From an uncultured Candidatus Melainabacteria bacterium (lineage in GTDB: Bacteria > Cyanobacteriota > Vampirovibrionia > Gastranaerophilales > Gastranaerophilaceae), in contig CAKUQA010000090.1 in NCBI GenBank assembly GCA_934675225.1, positions 1 to 6,006 of the forward strand: a stretch of 6,006 bases of DNA, read 5' to 3'. The first letter of the stretch is position 1. The number at the start of each line of letters is the position of its first letter. Under the pieces are notes generated by a model, which searched no databases, was not told the origin of the DNA, and saw only the letters and a list, made by a program, of their open reading frames with translations. Positions 1 to 4,731 of the stretch are shown one piece after another. The position numbers were made by a program, and so were the translations under genes.

Positions 1-182
1 CAATTAGAGTTGATGCGCCTATTTTTGTTACGGCTAATGTTATTTCAAATGGTTCTGTATCGACAGATTCTGCTAAGGATGAAGAAGAAGCACAAGAGTT
101 TAAGAAATTTGTTCAGAGTATAAAACCTTCTGATTTTGCAAGATTGATGAAAGATAAAGACCACCACGAGAGTGATCAGTAA
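1..182 (+). CDS. Bifunctional nuclease family (DUF151) protein, C-terminal fragment
   Basis: The 3' end of a gene that begins before the window. Reading from position 3 gives 59 residues ending at the TAA at 180-182. The text starts IRVDAPIFVTANVI, then has an acidic stretch (KDEEEAQEFKKFVQSIKP) and SDFARLMKD. This matches my memory of the C-terminus of DUF151/bifunctional nuclease-like proteins of cyanobacteria and actinobacteria: after the 'RPSDAIALA' core there is a strand like 'SPIFVAEEVI', followed by an acidic helix 'EEEFRxFLxxLxPEDF'. The family was named from a plant protein with RNase and DNase activity; the role of the bacterial members is poorly settled. The core domain lies outside the window, so the call rests on the tail only. 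It runs convergently towards the XRE gene, with only 7 bp between the two stop codons and no visible terminator hairpin. Confidence 0.5.
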   Translation, partial: IRVDAPIFVTANVISNGSVSTDSAKDEEEAQEFKKFVQSIKPSDFARLMKDKDHHESDQ

Positions 183-189
183 ACTTTTT

Positions 190-504
190 TTATAGTTCAT
201 TAATTATTTTGTATAGAAATCGCAATTTCTCATCATTAAGTGTTGATATTTTTTTATTGATGCTGGTGATGAGAAATTCTTTGTCTAAAAAATGAGAATA
301 TTTAAAAATTTCTTCGTATGAAATATCAAGACTTTCCAAAATTTTTTCTAAAGTCTCAAATGATGGATAATTTCTTCCGTTTTCTATTCTGCTTAGGTGT
401 TTTGAATCAATGCCGACACTTTCTGCAAGTTTGTCTTGCGTAAGTTTTCGTTTTTCTCTGAATTCTTTTATTCTCATTCCTAGCAATTGCTTTTTAGAAA
501 ACAT
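190..504 (-). CDS. XRE-family helix-turn-helix transcriptional regulator
   Basis: A 104-residue protein with one Cro/C1-type HTH at about residues 9-65. The N-terminal part RIKEFREKRKLTQDKLAESV is followed by GIDSKHLSRIENGRNYPSFETLEKILESLDIS, which contains the recognition-helix pattern S-x-x-x-x-x-I-E-N-G and the usual 'P-S-x-x-T-L-x-K-I' third part. The remaining ~35 residues end in LNDEKLRFLYKIINEL, a short helical tail common in small XRE regulators that dimerise; no ligand or protease domain is present. The ATG at 504-502 is preceded by a good Shine-Dalgarno (AGGGAGA, 515-509) at 5 nt, which fixes the start. It is divergent from the prepilin gene across 139 bp that hold promoters for both, so repression of the prepilin and of itself is the simplest guess. 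The target is not shown by the sequence. Fold confidence is high, function inferred. Confidence 0.93.
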   Translation of the reverse strand: MFSKKQLLGMRIKEFREKRKLTQDKLAESVGIDSKHLSRIENGRNYPSFETLEKILESLDISYEEIFKYSHFLDKEFLITSINKKISTLNDEKLRFLYKIINEL

Positions 505-551
505 TTTTTCTCCCTTTTATTTACTTATATCTGAACGAATTATATTTTGTA

Positions 552-579
552 ACTATATTTGTATAGATATAATTGACAA
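552..579 (-). promoter_or_regulatory. Candidate promoter of the XRE regulator, back-to-back with the prepilin promoter
   Basis: On the minus strand TTGTCA (579-574), 16 nt, then TATAGT (557-552); each box matches five of six consensus bases. Its -35 lies on top of the prepilin -35 (573-578), so RNA polymerase could not occupy both at once. A perfect TATAAT on the minus strand at 544-539 is an alternative -10 but lacks a recognisable -35. The repeated word TTGTATA at 559-565 and 589-595 (30 bp apart) is a possible regulator contact, unproven. Confidence 0.45.
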
Positions 580-601
580 AAGGTGATATTGTATATAGAA
601 T
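573..601 (+). promoter_or_regulatory. Sigma-70 promoter of the prepilin gene
   Basis: TTGACA (573-578), a 17-nt spacer, then TAGAAT (596-601). The -35 is perfect, the -10 matches five of six bases and the spacer is ideal. Predicted transcription start is near 608, giving a short leader of about 36 nt before the prepilin ATG at 644, with AAGG at 632-635 as ribosome binding site. This is one of the two strongest -35 elements in the window. Confidence 0.8.
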
Positions 602-643
602 ATTGATGTCAAATGAGTAGAAAACTAGAAAAAGGTAACATAT

Positions 644-1366
644 ATGAAGGGTTTTAAAAAAGCATTTACATTGGCAGAAGTTTTGATAACTATAGGGATT
701 ATAGGAGTTGTTGCTGCTATGACTTTACCTGTTCTTGTTACAAAATACAGGCATAAAGAATATGAAACCAGATTTAAAAAAGCTTATTCCGTTATTGCAC
801 AAGCTACTGCAGATTTACCTGTCGAGTATGGAAGTTGTGAAGCTGGAAATGCTAACAATATAAATGAGCATATATTTAATAAGTTAAAAGGAATTGATAA
901 AAGTTCAATTCGTTCCGGCAATATAGGCTATAGTGAATTTAAAACATATTCACTTCAAGAGTCAACATCTGTAATTCACCCAAATTGTTTTGATAAAAGA
1001 GGAGGTCAGGGTGAGTATAATTATATAATTTTACCTGATGGAATAACTTTTTCTTTTTGTACTAATAATACAGTCGGAAATTCAGTAGCTGTTGATTTAA
1101 ATGGAGCTAATAAAGGACCGAATGCCTACGGGCATGATTTATTCTTTTTTCGCCTACTTATAGATGACTGCAAGCTCGATTTTTGGCAAAGTCAGTGGCG
1201 TAATTGTACTGATGAAGAAAAATGTGACGAGTATTTTCAATGGACAAATGGAGTTTGTTCAAGAAATTCTAAAAGTAATGACAATGGCTTTGCTTGTACT
1301 CAATATGCAATTGCAAATAAGTGTCCGGATGATGCTACAAAAAATTATTGGGATTGTTTGCCTTAG
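644..1366 (+). CDS. Prepilin-like protein, type IV pilin/pseudopilin N-terminus with Cys-rich C-terminal domain
   Basis: A 240-residue protein with a class III (prepilin peptidase) signal: short basic leader MKGFKKA, cleavage before F8, Glu at mature position +5 (E12), then a hydrophobic helix to about residue 33 (TLAEVLITIGIIGVVAAMTL) that would anchor it in the membrane and pack in a pilus or type II secretion pseudopilus. A polar helix follows (about 34-60). Residues 151-167 read DLNGANKGPNAYGHDLF, like the D-x-N-G...GPN..G.D.F segment seen in many pilin-like proteins of this lineage. Ten Cys (65, 115, 139, 176, 188, 194, 205, 218, 227, 238), seven of them in the last 65 residues, suggest a disulfide-stabilised exposed domain. 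Start chosen from AAGG at 632-635, 8 nt before the ATG, and the signal motif. No assembly ATPase or peptidase gene is nearby, so it is an orphan subunit relying on machinery elsewhere. Confidence 0.9.
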   Translation: MKGFKKAFTLAEVLITIGIIGVVAAMTLPVLVTKYRHKEYETRFKKAYSVIAQATADLPVEYGSCEAGNANNINEHIFNKLKGIDKSSIRSGNIGYSEFKTYSLQESTSVIHPNCFDKRGGQGEYNYIILPDGITFSFCTNNTVGNSVAVDLNGANKGPNAYGHDLFFFRLLIDDCKLDFWQSQWRNCTDEEKCDEYFQWTNGVCSRNSKSNDNGFACTQYAIANKCPDDATKNYWDCLP

Positions 1367-1448
1367 ATAAATGTTAAAATTGTAAAGATTTTTATGAAAT
1401 TTGAAAATTTTTATTTTTTCATGTTTTATAATTTATAAGGATAAAATT

Positions 1449-1655
1449 ATGATAGACGGAATTAAAGCAGTACAAGCGAATAATATTTTTAAGGTTAATC
1501 CTGTCCAAATGTTTGAAAATAATCGTCAAAATAGAACAGAGAATAACCCGTTTAATTCCAATCTTTTTGCCCAACAAACTAATGGAAATTATAATTTAAG
1601 CCATCCGCGTGTTGCAGGAGGAACTTCTGCAAATAGTTTGGATTTATTAGCTTAA
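1449..1655 (+). CDS. Short Asn-rich protein of unknown function
   Basis: A 68-residue protein starting MIDGIKAVQANNIFKVNP and ending SANSLDLLA. It is rich in Asn/Gln (NNRQNRTENNPFNSN near the middle), has no Cys, no signal peptide and no membrane segment, and looks largely disordered. The frame is open back to a TTG at 1401, but the ATG at 1449 is preferred because AAGG (1437-1440) sits 8 nt upstream and the added residues would be an unlikely Phe/Ile run encoded by a T-rich leader. It follows the prepilin stop by 82 bp with no clear terminator in between, so co-transcription is possible. I do not recognise a family; its short amphipathic opening followed by Asn-rich text recalls the next gene and the N-terminus of the 666-residue protein. 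A real but lineage-restricted gene is my best reading. Confidence 0.65.
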   Translation: MIDGIKAVQANNIFKVNPVQMFENNRQNRTENNPFNSNLFAQQTNGNYNLSHPRVAGGTSANSLDLLA

Positions 1656-1709
1656 TATTTCGTTATATTTGATAAGATTTTGGCAATTCTTTAACAAAAA
1701 ATTACTTTA

Positions 1710-1733
1710 TATAATTACAGGGAAATTATGGGG
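1710..1733 (+). promoter_or_regulatory. Candidate -10 box and ribosome binding site of the 69-residue gene
   Basis: TATAAT at 1710-1715 is a perfect -10, but the -35 region 17 nt upstream (TTCTTT, 1687-1692) is weak. GGGG at 1730-1733 lies 9 nt before the ATG at 1743 and is the only plausible Shine-Dalgarno. It sits in the loop of a small A/T inverted repeat (1723-1728 with 1734-1739). A separate promoter for this gene is possible but not certain. Confidence 0.35.
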
Positions 1734-1742
1734 TAATTTATC

Positions 1743-1952
1743 ATGTCCGGATTACAAAGACTTTTGGGTTTAGGTTCTGTCAATGCAGCACAAGGAGTTA
1801 CAAATCCTTATCAAGTAAATAGAGCAACAAATAATTTTGTAAAAGATAGTTTTAATTTTGGATTAGCTAATCCAAATCAACCTTATGGAGTTGTTGAGGA
1901 AAATGCTCTTGGTATTCCGACAAAAGGTACAAAATTATATTGTTTAGGTTAA
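1743..1952 (+). CDS. Short Asn-rich protein of unknown function
   Basis: A 69-residue protein opening with a short amphipathic helix (MSGLQRLLGLGSVNAAQ), followed by NPYQVNRATNNFVKDSFNFG and a Pro/Gly/Asn-containing part that ends TKGTKLYCLG, with a single Cys at the third-last position. There is no signal peptide or membrane helix. ATG at 1743 is supported by GGGG at 1730-1733. Like the 68-residue gene upstream (87 bp away) it has a hydrophobic start and Asn-rich body, but I see no alignable similarity strong enough to call them paralogues. Its last 9 bp overlap the 3' end of the minus-strand 52-codon gene. The product is not one I recognise. The C-terminal Cys-x-x end could be a lipid or disulfide site only by speculation. 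Likely a lineage-specific gene. Confidence 0.65.
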   Translation: MSGLQRLLGLGSVNAAQGVTNPYQVNRATNNFVKDSFNFGLANPNQPYGVVEENALGIPTKGTKLYCLG

Positions 1953-2102
1953 TAAGAAGTTTATTTTTGTATTAGTTCCATAAACTAATTTAGTGGCACT
2001 AAATGTTGGTGTATAACTATAAGTCTTGCTTGCTTTTTTCTTAAAGCTGCATAGACCTATTACTTTTTCATCATCATTAAATAGTTTTTTCAAAAATTCC
2101 AT
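1944..2102 (-). CDS. Candidate 52-residue protein of unknown function
   Basis: A short open frame, ATG at 2102-2100 and TAA at 1946-1944, giving MEFLKKLFNDDEKVIGLCSF, then a basic stretch (KKKASK), a Tyr/Thr/Pro part and an end ...LVYGTNTKINFLLT. It is preceded by AAGGATG on the minus strand (AGGA at 2117-2114, 11 nt from the ATG), a usable though slightly distant ribosome binding site. In favour of coding: a good start context, a plausible composition (acidic-basic amphipathic start, aromatic tail) and an otherwise unexplained 228-bp gap between its neighbours. It has one Cys (18), no membrane helix and no signal peptide. It is convergent with the 69-residue gene, overlapping it by 9 bp, and divergent from the DUF1858 gene. 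The alternative is that the region is a non-coding leader carrying stem-loops. I do not recognise a family. Confidence 0.6.
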   Translation of the reverse strand: MEFLKKLFNDDEKVIGLCSFKKKASKTYSYTPTFSATKLVYGTNTKINFLLT

Positions 2103-2107
2103 AATAT

Positions 2108-2135
2108 TACACATCCTTCTTTTTTATTGTATAAT
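2108..2135 (+). promoter_or_regulatory. Candidate promoter of the DUF1858 gene
   Basis: TACACA (2108-2113), 16 nt, then a perfect TATAAT (2130-2135). Predicted start is near 2142, leaving a leader of about 39 nt that contains the strong AAGGAG at 2168-2173. The -35 matches four of six bases. The element overlaps the ribosome binding region of the minus-strand 52-codon gene, so the two divergent units would share this short stretch. Confidence 0.5.
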
Positions 2136-2180
2136 ATTCTTAATTACAGGATTGGTAAAGTCAATATAAGGAGAAATATT

Positions 2181-2384
2181 ATGGCACAAAAAATTTCAAA
2201 AGATATGAACATTATGGAAATTGTTCAAATTTGTCCGGAAAGCGTTGCTGTTTTCCAAAAATACGGTTTGGGTTGCATAGGTTGCGCTGCTGCTCATTTT
2301 GAAAACCTTGAAGCTGGAGCAAAAGTTCATGGCTTTGATCCGGATGCTATGGTTGCAGATATCAATGCATTGATTGAAGATTAG
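2181..2384 (+). CDS. DUF1858 domain protein (hybrid-cluster-protein-associated redox disulfide type)
   Basis: A 67-residue single-domain protein. It follows the DUF1858 pattern closely: KISKDMNIMEIVQICPESVAVFQKYGLGCIGCAAAHFENLEAGAKVHG, that is 'I-x-x-D-M-x-I-x-E-I-V...P-E-x-x-x-V-F-x-x-Y-G-L-x-C-x-G-C', then 'F-E-x-L-E-x-x-A-x-x-H-G'. The two cysteines of the CxxC (about 32 and 35) are the presumed redox-active or metal-binding pair; a third Cys (18) lies before them. The family is small, cytosolic and often found near hybrid cluster protein or fused to other redox/ScdA-type domains; its biochemical role is not established, and no such partner is visible here. The frame extends upstream to 2127, but ATG at 2181 is certain from AAGGAG (2168-2173, 7 nt away) and from domain alignment. 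It ends before a strong terminator, so it is probably monocistronic. Confidence 0.92.
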   Translation: MAQKISKDMNIMEIVQICPESVAVFQKYGLGCIGCAAAHFENLEAGAKVHGFDPDAMVADINALIED

Positions 2385-2402
2385 TTTTAGTATCAATATA
2401 AT

Positions 2403-2439
2403 AAAAATAGTTTCTTGATTTTCAAGAAACTATTTTTTT
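2403..2439. terminator. Bidirectional intrinsic terminator
   Basis: A 16-bp perfect stem (2403-2418 paired with 2422-2437) with a 3-nt TTT loop. The inner part TAGTTTCTTGA/TCAAGAAACTA is flanked by an A run on the left and seven T on the right (2433-2439), so it gives a U tract on either strand. It lies between the DUF1858 stop (2384) and the stop of the minus-strand 666-codon gene (2460-2462), exactly where convergent genes need one shared terminator. Confidence 0.92.
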
Positions 2440-2459
2440 GTATATTATCTATATTTTTG

Positions 2460-4460
2460 TTATTTATTTAGAAATCCTGCCATTGTTGGTTTATTTGCAA
2501 TAACTGCCGGCGTAGGTTGCGTTTGTTGTATACTTGCTGTTTGAGTAGCCTGTACCGGTTTTGGAGTATTTGCTTCTGCTAAAGCTTTTTGTTCCTTTTC
2601 TTTAGCAATTGCTTTTTTAGTCATGTTTTCACAGTATCTTGCAAGCCACATCATAAATGCCGGAACAAGTACTAATGTTGAAGCAAAGCCAAATGCACTA
2701 TTGAATGTTTTTGCTCTGTTGATGAATTTGTTGTCTTTAGATTTGAATATTGTATAAATATTTTCAAGAGCATCAGAACCTTTAGCCTTTTCAAATGCTT
2801 TGTGTATATCATCCAAAGTTGCCTCTTTAAGAGTTTTACCTCCTCCAAAGTCATTCATAATCTTTTCAGATAATTCTTTTACATTTTTATCAATATTAAG
2901 GAATTTTTTAACGTTACCGTCATTTTCTTCTAAGAACTTGAAGAATCCGTTAATACCACCTTTGTAATCTTCAATATTGCTATATTTTGAAACAATTTGA
3001 TCACTTGTTAATACATCAATACCGGCACCGGCAGTAAAGTAGTTCTTAGCTTTGTGTAAGATACTTTTGTTATGGTCTTCAGGTTTAACGTTAAGAGCAA
3101 GACCGGATATTTTGGCAAATGCGGCAGAAAAACCTCTTGCAATAGCTTTAGCAGCAAATAAGATTGTTGTGAAACTCAAGATATCTCTAACTGCAATTTC
3201 TTTTCTTTCCTTATCACTCTTAGCATTAGCATATCTAGGAGGGAAGCAGAAGCCAAATAACAAAGTAAGCATAGCAGGTACAGACATTGATGCTCCATTG
3301 AATTCAAACTTGTTGAATACTTTGCTCAAAAATCCGTCACTAGTCGCTTGTTTACCAAGTCCGGCTGCAAAATTACCGGTAAAGGCAACTTTTTTATTTT
3401 CGTTTGTTTTGTCTTTGTCTTTTGTTTCTTTGCTAGAATTTGTTGCTGTTGCTTGCTCGTCCTCAAGACCTTTTAAACCAGGGTCATGCTTAAGTCCCAT
3501 GTTGTACAATTTAGGGATTACAGTATAGAACGCAACTACAGCACCCCACATACCGAAGTTTGAAAGAACTCTTGTTCCTGCTCTGTGTAGATTGAAGTTT
3601 TTAACAAACTTTCCTAAAGAGCCGTCCTTTGCCAATTCTTCTGCAGTATGACCTGATTGTTTATTTACAAATTTATTTGTTTTATCGAGAACATCGTTAG
3701 AATAATCAGTTAAACTTTGGATTAAGCGTTTGATATTAGAGTTAACATTTTTGTTTCTACCCTTAATGATAACGCCCATTTCATCATTAGATGGTTCAGA
3801 ATACTGTTTACGAATTTTCATGTATTCTTCTACTAAGTTTGACTGTAAGGTTTTGGCTTCTTTTTTATTTTTATTTGCACGTTTATCTTCAATTTCAACA
3901 AGTTTTTCTGCAAAATGTTTTGCTTTTTCTTTTACATTGAAGTTTTTATCTGTAGAATTATTCAAAACATTTTCAAATACTTGTGTATAATACCCCTTTT
4001 TGAATGTTGCTTTATCTTTTAATTGAGCAGGATTTTTTTCTGCATAAGAAACGAAGCTTTGTCCAAGTACATTGATATGATTAACATGAACATCATTTGC
4101 AGAACCTGATGTCTTTTTAATAACTGCAAGAAGTCCTAATGGAATTAAGAATGCGCTAGGCCCGCTAAGAATTTCTCGAATACCTTCACGTCTAGCAAAT
4201 TCCCAGTTCAAAGGGCCGGTTTTCTTGCCATTTTCGTCTTTAGGACGGTTACGGTTTAAACCTTCGTAAATTCTTGGTGCAACCATGCCAATACCGTCTT
4301 GTGCAATAAATGATGCCGCAAAGCCTCCTTTATCAATAGCATCCATGACTGTAACAACAGGATTAAAGCTTCCTGTGAATGTTTGCTGGTTTGTTTTTTG
4401 CTCATTAAGTTTCTGACGCTGTTGCGCGTTAACTGTTGTATTTATTGCTTTTATCGACAT
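2460..4460 (-). CDS. Putative membrane protein with an internal two-fold duplication, unknown function
   Basis: A 666-residue protein I cannot assign to a named family. It reads as two co-linear modules. Module 1 (about 28-320): QTFTGSF, a hydrophobic segment ending APR (63), REIL (95-98) leading into a hydrophobic segment (98-115), a charged helical region starting FKKGYY (153), then HRAGTR (292) and a hydrophobic segment (299-317). Module 2 (about 360-610): VAFTGNF, hydrophobic 389-408 ending PPR (409), RDIL (425-428) into hydrophobic 428-455, YKGGIN (499), then NRAKT (581) and hydrophobic 588-608. A Lys/Asn/Thr-rich linker (331-357) joins them and a Gln/Thr/Pro-rich tail (631-655) ends the protein. 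No cleavable signal peptide is seen. ATG 4460 is fixed by an in-frame TAA four codons upstream; AGGG (4466-4463) is only 2 nt from it, unusually close. Probably confined to this bacterial lineage. Confidence 0.85.
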   Translation of the reverse strand: MSIKAINTTVNAQQRQKLNEQKTNQQTFTGSFNPVVTVMDAIDKGGFAASFIAQDGIGMVAPRIYEGLNRNRPKDENGKKTGPLNWEFARREGIREILSGPSAFLIPLGLLAVIKKTSGSANDVHVNHINVLGQSFVSYAEKNPAQLKDKATFKKGYYTQVFENVLNNSTDKNFNVKEKAKHFAEKLVEIEDKRANKNKKEAKTLQSNLVEEYMKIRKQYSEPSNDEMGVIIKGRNKNVNSNIKRLIQSLTDYSNDVLDKTNKFVNKQSGHTAEELAKDGSLGKFVKNFNLHRAGTRVLSNFGMWGAVVAFYTVIPKLYNMGLKHDPGLKGLEDEQATATNSSKETKDKDKTNENKKVAFTGNFAAGLGKQATSDGFLSKVFNKFEFNGASMSVPAMLTLLFGFCFPPRYANAKSDKERKEIAVRDILSFTTILFAAKAIARGFSAAFAKISGLALNVKPEDHNKSILHKAKNYFTAGAGIDVLTSDQIVSKYSNIEDYKGGINGFFKFLEENDGNVKKFLNIDKNVKELSEKIMNDFGGGKTLKEATLDDIHKAFEKAKGSDALENIYTIFKSKDNKFINRAKTFNSAFGFASTLVLVPAFMMWLARYCENMTKKAIAKEKEQKALAEANTPKPVQATQTASIQQTQPTPAVIANKPTMAGFLNK

Positions 4461-4509
4461 GTCCCTACTTTAAAAATTCATAACTACACATATATTTATA
4501 AAACTTATA

Positions 4510-4520
4510 AATTACACTTA
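4510..4520. repeat. Distal arm of an 11-bp inverted repeat (ATTAYACTTA word)
   Basis: AATTACACTTA here is the exact reverse complement of TAAGTGTAATT at 4570-4580, with 49 bp between. It lies in the presumed leader of the 666-codon gene, so it could be either a distal operator half-site or the 3' strand of a leader RNA stem. Confidence 0.6.
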
Positions 4521-4569
4521 TTGCTCTTTTTCGTTGAAATTTTAAGAAAAATTAAGGTTATAAATGTAT

Positions 4570-4590
4570 TAAGTGTAATTATTATACTTA
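4570..4590. promoter_or_regulatory. 21-bp operator-like palindrome
   Basis: Left arm TAAGTGTAAT (4570-4579), central T (4580), right arm ATTATACTTA (4581-4590); nine of ten arm positions pair, the exception being G4575 against T4585. Both arms are copies of the word ATTAYACTTA, which also occurs at 4511-4520. The palindrome covers the -10 box of the candidate promoter for the 666-codon gene, where a dimeric repressor would be expected to bind. Its regulator is unknown. Confidence 0.6.
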
Positions 4591-4609
4591 ATATAGTAAC
4601 ATTTTGCAA
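4581..4609 (-). promoter_or_regulatory. Candidate promoter of the 666-codon gene
   Basis: On the minus strand TTGCAA (4609-4604), a 17-nt spacer, then a perfect TATAAT (4586-4581). Predicted start is near 4574, giving a leader of about 114 nt. The -35 matches four of six bases, the -10 all six. Confidence 0.55.
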
Positions 4610-4696
4610 GTTATTTACTACAAATATAACAATAAATTTACAAATTCTGTAATAGTCTCTATTTGTAAATAAAAAACAGGTATGAGTATTATGAAA

Positions 4697-4725
4697 TTGA
4701 CAACAATTTTTATCCGAGTTAAGCT
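4697..4725 (+). promoter_or_regulatory. Candidate trmFO promoter placing the transcript start at the ATG
   Basis: Perfect TTGACA (4697-4702) in the same AATTGACAA context as the prepilin promoter, 17 nt, then a poor -10, TAAGCT (4720-4725, three of six). If used, transcription would start about 4732, the A of the trmFO start codon. The rest of the 271-bp gap upstream holds the palindrome and the promoter described for the minus-strand gene, and nothing else I can name. Confidence 0.4.
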
Positions 4726-4731
4726 TGTCCT

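Noticed and set aside
1401..1448. Upstream TTG extension of the 68-residue gene
   Set aside because: The extra 16 residues come from a T-rich leader, TTG has no ribosome binding site, and the ATG at 1449 has AAGG at the right distance.
1367..1448. Possible terminator or promoter between the prepilin gene and the 68-residue gene
   Set aside because: Only A/T runs without a stable GC-containing hairpin; the TATAAT at 1427-1432 lies so close to the ribosome binding site (1437-1440) that a transcript would start on it, and no -35 is spaced correctly.
1713..2150. Shared word AATTACAGG at 1713-1721 and 2142-2150, each just downstream of or overlapping a TATAAT
   Set aside because: Only two copies of a 9-mer in AT-rich DNA, at different distances from their -10 boxes and start codons; too weak to call a regulatory element.
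2127..2180. 18-residue N-terminal extension of the DUF1858 protein
   Set aside because: It crosses a TATAAT-type promoter and the AAGGAG ribosome binding site, and the conserved domain begins at the ATG at 2181.
3052..3528. 158-codon open frame on the plus strand inside the 666-codon gene
   Set aside because: It is fully antisense to a convincing long gene, its product is biased Ser/Leu/Ala text typical of a reversed membrane-protein frame, and it has no good ribosome binding site. The frame at 3730-3990 is dismissed for the same reasons.
4383..4652. 89-codon hydrophobic open frame on the plus strand over the start of the 666-codon gene
   Set aside because: Its first part is antisense to the N-terminus of that gene, and the rest is translated AT-rich promoter DNA that includes the palindrome.
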